Part shown: piece after piece, positions 1 through 5,286 of the stretch
How positions within the stretch are numbered: position 1 is the stretch's first letter
How the letters are laid out: each line of letters begins with the position of its first letter
From: an uncultured Lachnoanaerobaculum sp.
Lineage (GTDB): Bacteria > Bacillota > Clostridia > Lachnospirales > Lachnospiraceae
Assembly (NCBI GenBank): GCA_916720285.1
Contig: CAKAQP010000166.1
Coordinates: 1 to 5,286 of the forward strand
Direction: 5' to 3'
Length of the DNA stretch: 5,286 nucleotides
Made by a program: the position numbers and the translations under genes
The notes under the pieces: generated by a model
What the model was told of the DNA's origin: nothing
What the model saw: only the letters and a program-made list of their open reading frames with translations
Database searches by the model: none

Positions 1-443
1 TAGCATCAAAGGCAGTGTGCTTCGGTGAGGCTCTAAAACCTGAGTTTAAGGCATATCAGGAGCAGATAGTAAAGAATGCCAAGGCATTGGCTGATGCTTT
101 GATTGCCGAGGGATTTAATATCCTTACAGGAGGTACAGACAATCATTTGATGTTGCTTGACCTTAGAGGCACAGGTGTTACCGGAAAAGAACTTCAAAAT
201 AAATGTGATGAAGTATATATTACTTTGAACAAGAATACTGTTCCAAATGATCCTGAGAGTCCTTTTACAACAAGTGGAGTAAGAATAGGTACTCCTGCAG
301 TAACAAGCAGAGGACTTGTGGAAGAGGATATGAAGACTATAGCAAGACTTATCAAAATGGCTGCATTTGAGTTTGATACAAAGGCAGACGAGATAAGAGC
401 TGAAATTACAAAGCTTATGGATAAGTATCCTATCTATAAATAA
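1..443 (+). CDS. glyA: Serine hydroxymethyltransferase, C-terminal part (5' end outside window)
   Basis: This PLP enzyme interconverts serine and glycine with tetrahydrofolate in the cytoplasm and supplies one-carbon units. Codons are read from base 3 (A-S-K-A-V-C-F-G-E-A). The GTG at base 15 is internal, because the alignable family sequence already begins before it. About 146 residues are present out of the roughly 410-420 usual for the family. Visible family motifs are GEALKPEFKAYQ, GGTDNHLMLLDLRG, TGKEL, NKNTVPNDPESPF and TSGVRIGTPAVTSRG. The Arg in the last motif (codon at 282-284) corresponds by family knowledge to the arginine that binds the substrate carboxylate. The TAA stop is at 441-443 and the C-terminus (DKYPIYK) looks natural, with no frameshift. 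The PLP-binding lysine lies upstream and cannot be checked. Identification is firm. Confidence 0.97.
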   Translation, partial: ASKAVCFGEALKPEFKAYQEQIVKNAKALADALIAEGFNILTGGTDNHLMLLDLRGTGVTGKELQNKCDEVYITLNKNTVPNDPESPFTTSGVRIGTPAVTSRGLVEEDMKTIARLIKMAAFEFDTKADEIRAEITKLMDKYPIYK

Positions 444-457
444 TATTTTAAAATATT
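442..457. repeat. 16-bp perfect AT-only palindrome overlapping the glyA stop codon
   Basis: The sequence AATATTTTAAAATATT is its own reverse complement and begins within the glyA TAA. It could form a weak hairpin in RNA or be a protein site, but all 16 bases are A or T. In such AT-rich DNA a chance palindrome is quite likely, so no function is claimed. Confidence 0.4.
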
Positions 458-467
458 TCAGAAAGGC

Positions 468-491
468 CGGCCCAATAAATATTTTGGGCCG
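468..491 (+). terminator. GC-rich hairpin between glyA and apt (weak terminator or leader structure)
   Basis: The arms CGGCCCAA (468-475) and TTGGGCCG (484-491) are perfectly complementary over 8 bp, with an 8-nt AT loop. The stem is clearly stable compared with the AT-rich surroundings. The base run after it (ATTTGGTGTG) has only three T residues, so it is a poor intrinsic terminator and probably lets at least some transcription through to apt. It ends 14 nt before the apt ATG, so it could also affect apt translation or protect an mRNA end. The hairpin is seen directly; the role is inferred. Confidence 0.45.
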
Positions 492-505
492 ATTTGGTGT
501 GTATT

Positions 506-1030
506 ATGAAAGAATTAAAGGACTACGTAAGAAGTATCCCTGATTTTCCGGAGCCGGGAATCATCTTTAGAGATGTGACTACTATATTACAGGACCCTGA
601 CGGACTTGCACTGAGCATAGACGGTTTGAGAGCTGAAATTAAAGATATTGAATATGATCTTATCTTGGGCCCGGAATCAAGAGGCTTCATCTTCGGTGTA
701 CCTGTAGCCTATGCAGAGCATAAGGCTTTTATCCCTGTAAGAAAAAAAGGTAAGCTCCCATGTGAGACCGTAAGTATGGATTATGATCTGGAATACGGCA
801 AGGCTACAATAGAAATTCATAAGGATGCTATAAAGCCGGGTGACAAAGTGGTTATAATTGATGATTTAATCGCTACAGGAGGTACAATTGAGGCTATCAC
901 AAAGCTTGTTGAAAGTCTTGGCGGTGAGATTGTAAAGATCGTATTTGTAATGGAGCTTGAGGGACTTAATGGCAGAGAAAAGCTTTCAAAATACAATATT
1001 GCCAGCCTGATAAAGTATGAGGGGAAATAA
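506..1030 (+). CDS. apt: Adenine phosphoribosyltransferase
   Basis: This cytoplasmic purine salvage enzyme converts adenine and PRPP to AMP and pyrophosphate. The 174-residue product has the usual length for bacterial Apt. Motifs in order: FPEPGIIFRDVT (14-25), GPESRGFIFG (55-64), VRKKGKLP (78-85), the LEYG segment (95-98), and the PRPP-binding loop VVIIDDLIATGGT (115-127) with the D119-D120 pair and A-T-G-G-T. ATG 506 is chosen because the protein then begins MKELKDYVRSIPDFP, as Apt proteins usually do. In-frame TTG 494 and GTG 497 would add only four or three residues and fall right against the hairpin at 468-491. No good Shine-Dalgarno is visible: only GGTG at 496-499 precedes the ATG. A strong terminator follows at 1049-1085. 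Whether it is co-transcribed with glyA is not clear. No promoter with good -35 and -10 boxes was seen in the 62-bp gap. Confidence 0.96.
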   Translation: MKELKDYVRSIPDFPEPGIIFRDVTTILQDPDGLALSIDGLRAEIKDIEYDLILGPESRGFIFGVPVAYAEHKAFIPVRKKGKLPCETVSMDYDLEYGKATIEIHKDAIKPGDKVVIIDDLIATGGTIEAITKLVESLGGEIVKIVFVMELEGLNGREKLSKYNIASLIKYEGK

Positions 1031-1048
1031 AAATTGAAATAGTATATG

Positions 1049-1085
1049 GGCATAACTCTTTATATACAAGGGTTATGCCTTTTTT
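1049..1085 (+). terminator. Intrinsic terminator of apt
   Basis: The left arm GGCATAACTC (1049-1058) pairs with GGGTTATGCC (1070-1079) over 10 positions, one of them a G-U pair, with an 11-nt AT-rich loop. A run of six T residues (1080-1085) follows directly. It starts 18 nt after the apt stop codon, so transcription from glyA/apt should end here and the ABC operon downstream needs its own promoter. Confidence 0.93.
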
Positions 1086-1213
1086 GATTGTATAAAGGGT
1101 AGTACTAAATGCAACTATTGTAAAAGTTGAATATGTGTAAGACTAAATTTAACTTTAATATAGGGATAGTGAAAATAGACTTTTCATCCTAGGTATTACT
1201 TCTATATTAAAAC
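1086..1213. other. AT-rich intergenic stretch upstream of the ABC operon promoter
   Basis: No coding sequence or convincing promoter was found here on either strand. The only structure noted is a small inverted repeat, TGAAAA (1170-1175) and TTTTCA (1181-1186), with a 5-nt loop, plus a CCTAGG hexamer at 1188-1193. The AT-rich run just before 1214 could act as an UP-type element for the promoter that follows. That is inference only. Confidence 0.5.
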
Positions 1214-1242
1214 TTGACAAAATTGTATTGGATTATTATAAT
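1214..1242 (+). promoter_or_regulatory. Perfect consensus sigma-A (sigma-70 type) promoter of the ABC operon
   Basis: TTGACA (1214-1219) and TATAAT (1237-1242) are exact consensus hexamers separated by exactly 17 bp. The predicted start of transcription is near 1249, which gives a leader of about 157 nt before the lipoprotein ATG at 1407. It lies downstream of the apt terminator and faces the importer genes, so it is the natural promoter for them. Such a strong core promoter in front of a transporter operon suggests control by a repressor or by the leader RNA. Confidence 0.88.
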
Positions 1243-1252
1243 TAAAATACAA
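1223..1252. promoter_or_regulatory. Candidate operator: inverted repeat bracketing the -10 box
   Basis: TTGTATT (1223-1229) and AATACAA (1246-1252) are exact inverted copies. Their centres are 23 bp apart, about two helical turns, so a dimeric repressor could meet both on one DNA face. They flank the TATAAT box and the right arm covers the predicted transcription start. The position fits repression, but 7-bp AT-rich arms can also arise by chance and I do not recognise the motif as belonging to a known regulator family. Confidence 0.4.
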
Positions 1253-1406
1253 ATATCGGCGAATATTTAAGCAAATCAAATTTGATGTAGAAGTGAAATT
1301 TATAATTGTTCTTGAAAATCAAAAAGACTTGTTCGAATCAAACTTTACAAATATCACTTCAAAATATGAGCTGAAAATATGGTAGAACCATAAACAGGAG
1401 GAGAAA
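1249..1406 (+). promoter_or_regulatory. Long structured 5' leader of the ABC operon
   Basis: The predicted untranslated leader holds several dyads. These are AAATAT (1251-1256) with ATATTT (1263-1268); the perfect 12-bp palindrome ATCAAATTTGAT (1275-1286); long arms at 1290-1301 and 1349-1360; and TATGGT (1378-1383) with ACCATA (1387-1392), a 3-nt-loop hairpin just before the ribosome binding site. AATCAAA occurs three times (1274-1280, 1317-1323, 1336-1342). No known riboswitch class, T-box or intrinsic terminator was recognised within it. A strong AGGAGG (1396-1401) sits 5 nt before the ATG. The region could be a cis-acting RNA, a cluster of protein sites, or both. Confidence 0.45.
1290..1360 (+). 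repeat. Long-arm inverted repeat in the leader
   Basis: GAAGTGAAATTT (1290-1301) and AAATATCACTTC (1349-1360) are complementary at 11 of 12 positions, with one A-A mismatch. They enclose 47 nt that contain a partial direct repeat: TTGTTC-TT-GAA-AA-TCAAA (1306-1323) and TTGTTCGAATCAAA (1329-1342). Folded as RNA this would be a closing stem around a mostly open domain. The pairing is seen in the sequence; any function is inferred. Confidence 0.5.
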
Positions 1407-2816
1407 ATGAAAAAAAGAGGTTTAGCGTTAGCGGTTGTATCAGCTATGTTGATTACAACATTGGGTGCATGTGGAGGTGGATCAAAGCAGGCTACAAGTG
1501 ACGGTACTACAGCGACAGGACAGTCACAGGAAGCTGTAGAGACTACAAAGGCAGCTGCAGAGAATCTTACAGGTGTAGATGCGATAATTGCGGAGGCTCA
1601 GGGGATGACATTAGAGGAGCTTGCAAAGAAGGCTATTGAAGAGTCTAACGGACAGACGTTCTATGGTGTTGGAAACTCAAGCCGTGGAAAGACTGCAATA
1701 CCACTATTCATCTCATATTTGCAGACAATAGATCCAAACTACAATATGAATTTTGAGTGGCAGCAGCCTAAGAACAATAAGATCTTTGAACAACTCAGTG
1801 CAGATTCATTAAAGCCTACAGGAACATTTGCAATGACTTTGATTCAGGACGGAAATCAGATTCAGACTAAGATGGTAGAAACAGGTATATTAAAGACATT
1901 TATACCTAAGGACTGGGCAGATGCAAATAATGTAACTGCAGACAGCTATAAAGGATTCCTTCCACTTCAGACATTGAATAAAGTATTTATGTTCAATAAT
2001 ACAGGAGATGCAAAGTTTACAAACTGCTGGGATTTTGTATATGAAGGTTCACATCCTTTGTTTATGGATATTGATTCCGAGCTTGTAGGAAAGAACTTCC
2101 TTTATATGCTTACAAAGGATACATATGCGGATAAGTTAAAAGAAGCATATGACAAGCTTGATGAAACTAAGAAGGCATACTTTGATCCAACTATTAAAGA
2201 AGTTGAGACAGATGCAAAAGACCTTGGATTGTCTGATAATGGAAAGTACGCTCTAGCATGGATTAAGCTCTGGGTTGAAAACTATACAGAAGAAACAGAT
2301 GACGGACCTATATGCAATACTCTTGTAGATTCATCAGCAAAGAATCAGTCAGGACTTTTGGTTTATTCAAAACTTCGTTCTATAGAGGAATCTTCAAATA
2401 TATCAGTAAATAATGTGACTGTTGCGGCATATCAGGATGATTACACAGGTATGGGTGGTTATGGATATAACCACTATCTCTTCCTTACAAAGAACAGTCC
2501 TCTTCCTTGGACAGCATGTGCATTTATAGCATATATTACATGTACAGAAGACGGATTCAGCGCATGGGGTAAGGATATGGGAGGATATTCTTCTAATCCT
2601 AAGGTCATGGAAGAAACTGAAGCTAAATATCAGCATCAAAAGGGTGGATACAATGAAGCCGGAGAGGATCAGTTCCCGGCTAAGGATGATAAAGGCTATG
2701 ATTGGTGGATAACTGATGGAGGTCTTGTACTTGAAGACCCACAGTATTGTGCAGAGGTTTCATTTACTGTAGGTAGCTGGATTGAAATGTTAAGTAAAGC
2801 TTCAGATAAGAACTAA
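1407..2816 (+). CDS. ABC transporter substrate-binding lipoprotein, substrate unknown
   Basis: This is the receptor of the importer encoded by this operon, held on the outer face of the membrane by lipid. The 469-residue product has a lipoprotein signal: MKKR, a hydrophobic core (about 5-18), and the lipobox L19-G20-A21-C22, so C22 should be lipidated and become the mature N-terminus. A Ser/Thr/Gly/Gln-rich linker follows (about 23-55). The rest resembles a type II periplasmic-binding fold: a first strand around TFYGVGNSS (84-91), FAMTLIQDGNQI (141-152), and a late segment LTKNSPLPWTACAFIAYITC (360-379), where related receptors carry their 'pending residues, end of domain' helix. The C-terminal part is rich in Trp/Tyr (YDWWITDGG, 431-439). 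Five further Cys are present (207, 303, 371, 379, 448). No adjacent Tyr pair like that of many ferric-binding proteins is seen, so iron is not supported. The start has a strong AGGAGG 5 nt upstream. Function is firm as a receptor; the ligand is not known. Confidence 0.9.
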   Translation: MKKRGLALAVVSAMLITTLGACGGGSKQATSDGTTATGQSQEAVETTKAAAENLTGVDAIIAEAQGMTLEELAKKAIEESNGQTFYGVGNSSRGKTAIPLFISYLQTIDPNYNMNFEWQQPKNNKIFEQLSADSLKPTGTFAMTLIQDGNQIQTKMVETGILKTFIPKDWADANNVTADSYKGFLPLQTLNKVFMFNNTGDAKFTNCWDFVYEGSHPLFMDIDSELVGKNFLYMLTKDTYADKLKEAYDKLDETKKAYFDPTIKEVETDAKDLGLSDNGKYALAWIKLWVENYTEETDDGPICNTLVDSSAKNQSGLLVYSKLRSIEESSNISVNNVTVAAYQDDYTGMGGYGYNHYLFLTKNSPLPWTACAFIAYITCTEDGFSAWGKDMGGYSSNPKVMEETEAKYQHQKGGYNEAGEDQFPAKDDKGYDWWITDGGLVLEDPQYCAEVSFTVGSWIEMLSKASDKN

Positions 2817-2823
2817 TTTAACC

Positions 2824-2849
2824 GGTGCTGCTTCGTGCAGCACCTTTTT
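2824..2849 (+). terminator. Intercistronic terminator-like hairpin after the lipoprotein gene
   Basis: GGTGCTGC (2824-2831) pairs perfectly with GCAGCACC (2837-2844) around a TTCGT loop, and five T residues (2845-2849) follow. It begins 7 nt after the lipoprotein stop. The permease ribosome binding site AAGGAG (2850-2855) starts directly after the T-run. In operons of this kind such an element commonly gives partial termination and 3' end protection, so that the receptor is made in excess over the membrane subunits. Partial rather than full termination is inferred, because no separate promoter for the permease fits in the 45-bp gap. Confidence 0.85.
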
Positions 2850-2861
2850 AAGGAGAAGATT

Positions 2862-4658
2862 ATGGGAATACTAAAAAATAGAGTTAAAACTTTTTTTAGC
2901 AAGCCACAAAATATTATTTTGCTTATTTTTGGAATAATGCTGACATTCAGTACTATAGCTCCGGTGATTGCAATAGTAAAAGATACTCTCCAAATACATC
3001 CGGGAACCATAGATCAGCATCTTACAGGAAAGGCATCAGGCTACAGCATTGTAAACTATACGGACTTATTTACAAGTAAACTTGCGATGTCCAATCTTTG
3101 GAGACCGCTCTTTAACACTATACTTTTGGCTGTACTTACATGTATAATATCTATCCTTTATGGTGGATTTTTTGCATTTTTAGTTACAAGAACTAATATG
3201 AAGTTTAAAAAATATTTGAGCTCAATATTTATTTTTCCTTATATAATGCCACAGTGGACATTGGCGGTTGTATGGCAAAATATGTTCAACTCAAATGCTG
3301 TGCTTGGTACATCTGATGGATTGATCGCTTCACTAACAGGAATAACCTTTCCAAAGTGGTGGTGTCAGGGACTATTTCCAAGTGCAGTTGTATTGGGACT
3401 GCACTATGCACCTTTTGCATATATAATGATCGGTGGTATTTTCAAAAATATGGATGCCAATCTTGAAGAGGCTGCTACGATACTTGATACACCCAAGTGG
3501 AAGATTATGACAATGATTACATTGCCTATGATCACACCTGCTATACTTAATACTATCTTGCTGGTATTCGGTTCAGCAATGGGTTCATATCCGGTACCGC
3601 ATTACCTAGGACTTACAACACTTTCAACCAAATATATCTCTTTGAACAGTAAGTATACAGGTGAGGCGAGTATACTGGCAATCATTATGATGGTATTTGG
3701 TATAATGATACTTGGAATAAATCAGTTATCGCTCAGAAGTAGAAAAAACTATACAACAGTTACAGGAAAATCCGGTCAGCTGTCTAAGATAAATATAGGA
3801 AAAATAGGAAAATATGTGGTCGGAGCTGTATTTGCAGTATTGACTTTCTTTACAAGTATATGGCCTATTATGCTTTTTGCACTTGAGACTTTCCTCCCAA
3901 ACCCCGGAGATTACAGCTTCCTTTACACACATGATTTCAGTAATCTCACTACAAAATGGTGGTTGACAAGTGAAAATGTTACAGAAAACGGACTCTACGG
4001 TCAGTTTGGTATACTACACAACCCTACTATATGGAAAGCATTCTGGGGTACACTACTTTTGGCATTTGCTTGTGCGGCTATTGCAGGAACTATAGGTACT
4101 TTGATTGGCTATGCTGTTGCAAAGAACAGAAGATCAAAATGGGCAGCTTATGTCAACAATATGGCTTTTTTACCTTATTTAATGCCTTCTATAGCAGTTG
4201 GTGTGGCATTCTTTATATTGTTTTCAAATGAACATATAAATTTATTTAATACATATTATCTGCTTATTATAGCAGGCGTTATAAAATACATTCCTTTTGC
4301 AAGTAGAGCTTCACTCAATTCAATGCTTCAAATCAGTAATGAGCTTGAGGAAGCGGCAATAATTCAAAATACAGGCTGGTTTAAGAGAATGGTAAGAATA
4401 ATCATACCGATTCAGAAATCTTCTATTATAAGTGGATTCAGCTTACCGTTTATGACTTGCCTAAGAGAGTTGTCATTATTCCTTTTACTTTGTACACAGG
4501 GATTTATATTGTCAACTACACTTGATTATTTTGATGAAATGGGATTGTATGCATTTTCAAGTGCTATAAACTTAATTTTGATCGTAACTATACTTTTCTT
4601 TAATACATTGGCAGATAAACTTACAGGTTCAAGCCTGGACAATGGAATAGGAGGTTGA
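2862..4658 (+). CDS. ABC transporter permease with two fused membrane domains
   Basis: This is the channel of the importer. At 598 residues it is about twice the length of a single permease and contains two copies of the binding-protein-dependent membrane domain, as in the fused permeases of the FbpB/ThiP type. About 12 hydrophobic segments can be counted, near residues 17-40, 82-108, 119-139, 170-195, 222-242, 268-290, 316-343, 393-420, 432-455, 463-482, 515-545 and 565-585. Each half has an EAA coupling loop that contacts the ATPase: LEEAATILDTPKW...ITLP (201-222) and LEEAAIIQNTGWF...IIIP (495-516). In both, the usual Gly at position E+6 is replaced (D209, N503). A long outward loop (about 344-390) joins the halves. 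ATG 2862 is chosen because AAGGAG lies 6 nt before it. The in-frame GTG at 2835 lies inside the terminator hairpin and is unlikely. The ATPase gene starts one base after the stop. Confidence 0.93.
   Translation: MGILKNRVKTFFSKPQNIILLIFGIMLTFSTIAPVIAIVKDTLQIHPGTIDQHLTGKASGYSIVNYTDLFTSKLAMSNLWRPLFNTILLAVLTCIISILYGGFFAFLVTRTNMKFKKYLSSIFIFPYIMPQWTLAVVWQNMFNSNAVLGTSDGLIASLTGITFPKWWCQGLFPSAVVLGLHYAPFAYIMIGGIFKNMDANLEEAATILDTPKWKIMTMITLPMITPAILNTILLVFGSAMGSYPVPHYLGLTTLSTKYISLNSKYTGEASILAIIMMVFGIMILGINQLSLRSRKNYTTVTGKSGQLSKINIGKIGKYVVGAVFAVLTFFTSIWPIMLFALETFLPNPGDYSFLYTHDFSNLTTKWWLTSENVTENGLYGQFGILHNPTIWKAFWGTLLLAFACAAIAGTIGTLIGYAVAKNRRSKWAAYVNNMAFLPYLMPSIAVGVAFFILFSNEHINLFNTYYLLIIAGVIKYIPFASRASLNSMLQISNELEEAAIIQNTGWFKRMVRIIIPIQKSSIISGFSLPFMTCLRELSLFLLLCTQGFILSTTLDYFDEMGLYAFSSAINLILIVTILFFNTLADKLTGSSLDNGIGG
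4649..4654 (+). promoter_or_regulatory. Ribosome binding site of the ATPase gene, inside the permease 3' end
   Basis: AGGAGG lies 5 nt before ATG 4660 and is built from the last sense codons of the permease (encoding G-I-G-G). Stop TGA (4656-4658) and the next ATG are one base apart. This fixes the ATPase start and suggests translational coupling, which would keep permease and ATPase output linked. Confidence 0.85.
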
Positions 4659-4659
4659 T

Positions 4660-5286
4660 ATGCCGGCAATTACATTAACAAATATTACAAAAAGATGGAA
4701 AAACTATTTTGGTGTTGACAATTTAAGCCTTGAAATACCTGATAACTCATTCATAACATTACTTGGACCGTCGGGTTGCGGTAAGACAACTATTCTTCGT
4801 ATGATTGCAGGACTTGAAACTCCTACAGAGGGAAGAATAACTATCGGTGATAATGTAGTGTTTGACAGTGAAAAGGGTATTAATGTGCCGCCGAATAAGA
4901 GAAAGGTAGGTTTCTTATTCCAAAACTATGCACTTTGGCCAAACATGACAGTGTATCAAAATATAATGTTCGGTTTGAAAAACATTAAAGAAGAACTTCC
5001 TGTAGTAGACGTGGAAGCAAAAAGATGTACCGATATTATAAGAGCATTGCAAAACGGTAAGAGAATAAAGGCCGAGGTGACGGATTGCTGTGATAAAAAC
5101 GGTAAGCTTGATAATAACAGAGCGTATGTGAAGCTTATAGATGCATTTGAGTTGTCAATATTCAGTGCAAAAACAGTATTTGAGTTAAAAATTCATGAAA
5201 GTGACAATCCTGATGAGGCTGCAAAAAAGCATAGAGATGAATATGAGAAGAAACTTGCAGCGATTATAGATACTCATAAGGCAAAG
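4660..5286 (+). CDS. ABC transporter ATP-binding subunit with an unusual insertion (3' end outside window)
   Basis: This subunit binds and hydrolyses ATP on the inner face of the membrane to drive the importer. The window gives 209 residues, starting MPAITLTNITKRW and open to the last base. Visible motifs: A-loop aromatic W13, Walker A GPSGCGKTT (36-44, K42 binding phosphate), and Q-loop GFLFQNYALWPNMTV (84-98, Q88). These match the MalK/FbpC/PotA-like importer ATPases closely. After NIMFGLK (101-107) the protein departs from the family. Normally LSGGQ follows the Q-loop by about 50-55 residues, but here 121 residues pass without it. The extra part contains three Cys (123, 143, 144), a mixed segment (about 135-180) and a very charged, probably helical end (about 184-209, EAAKKHRDEYEKKLAA). 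The frame is open and codon use matches the neighbours, so an inserted domain is more likely than a frameshift. Signature, Walker B and H-loop must lie downstream and are unseen. Confidence 0.9.
   Translation, partial: MPAITLTNITKRWKNYFGVDNLSLEIPDNSFITLLGPSGCGKTTILRMIAGLETPTEGRITIGDNVVFDSEKGINVPPNKRKVGFLFQNYALWPNMTVYQNIMFGLKNIKEELPVVDVEAKRCTDIIRALQNGKRIKAEVTDCCDKNGKLDNNRAYVKLIDAFELSIFSAKTVFELKIHESDNPDEAAKKHRDEYEKKLAAIIDTHKAK

Noticed and set aside
817..1053. Antisense open frames such as 817-1053, 2403-2639, 2813-3010 and 3726-3932
   Set aside because: They lie opposite clear genes, have no ribosome binding sites or recognisable protein features, and are explained as chance open frames.
1133..1161. 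Second promoter with TAATAT at 1156-1161
   Set aside because: No acceptable -35 box is found 16-18 bp upstream, and the perfect promoter at 1214-1242 is far better.
1379..1393. Tiny upstream reading frame (M-V-E-P-stop) just before the lipoprotein ribosome binding site
   Set aside because: It has no ribosome binding site, is only four codons long, and lies in a small hairpin that explains the sequence equally well.
1407..2816. Calling the system a ferric iron transporter
   Set aside because: The overall layout fits, but the receptor lacks the adjacent tyrosine pair seen in many ferric-binding proteins and no iron-linked gene or recognisable iron-regulator site was found.
2835..2861. Longer permease start at GTG 2835
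   Set aside because: It lies within the terminator hairpin, has no ribosome binding site, and would add non-family residues. ATG 2862 has a well-spaced AAGGAG.
5080..5125. EF-hand-like stretch in the ATPase insert (D-K-N-G-K-L-D, residues 145-151)
   Set aside because: The loop lacks an acidic residue at its first position (Cys instead) and the Glu at position 12 (Arg instead). Resemblance is limited to a few residues, so calcium binding is not supported.
4981..5286. Frameshift or gene fusion artefact as the reason for the missing ATPase signature
   Set aside because: The frame stays open over the whole stretch with codon use like the neighbours, and no LSGGQ-coding sequence was found in the other forward frames of this part. 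Final proof needs the sequence beyond the window.

Overview
The window looks like the chromosome of a low-GC, Gram-positive anaerobe of the class Clostridia, probably close to the Lachnospiraceae. This rests on AT-rich coding sequence, strong AGGAGG ribosome binding sites, a GGG-rich lipoprotein N-terminus after the lipobox cysteine, and the style of the glyA and apt products. The genus cannot be fixed from the sequence alone. All genes lie on the + strand.

Layout: (1) bases 1-443 hold the C-terminal third of serine hydroxymethyltransferase (glyA). (2) A short gap carries an AT palindrome and a GC-rich hairpin, followed by a complete adenine phosphoribosyltransferase gene (apt, 506-1030) and a textbook intrinsic terminator (1049-1085). 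(3) A 376-bp gap separates apt from the next gene. It holds a perfect consensus sigma-A type promoter (TTGACA, 17 bp, TATAAT) and a leader of about 157 nt full of inverted repeats. (4) A three-gene ABC importer operon follows: a substrate-binding lipoprotein (1407-2816), a 598-residue permease with two fused membrane domains (2862-4658), and an ATPase (4660 to beyond the window end). A terminator-like hairpin with a U-tract sits between the lipoprotein and permease genes, while permease and ATPase are separated by one base and are probably translationally coupled.

How the genes work together: the first two are housekeeping genes for one-carbon/glycine metabolism and adenine salvage. The last three form one complete importer: a lipid-anchored receptor, a single-chain 12-helix channel and a nucleotide-binding subunit. 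The layout matches the ferric-iron/thiamine/polyamine-like group of importers, in which both permease halves can be fused. The receptor, however, lacks the adjacent tyrosine pair common in ferric-binding proteins, and I cannot name the substrate.

The most unusual point is the ATPase. Its Walker A and Q-loop are normal, but 121 further residues pass without an LSGGQ signature, which normally follows the Q-loop by about 50-55 residues. The reading frame stays open and codon use is unchanged, so an inserted domain of at least about 70 residues in the helical subdomain is the best explanation. The window stops before the insert ends.
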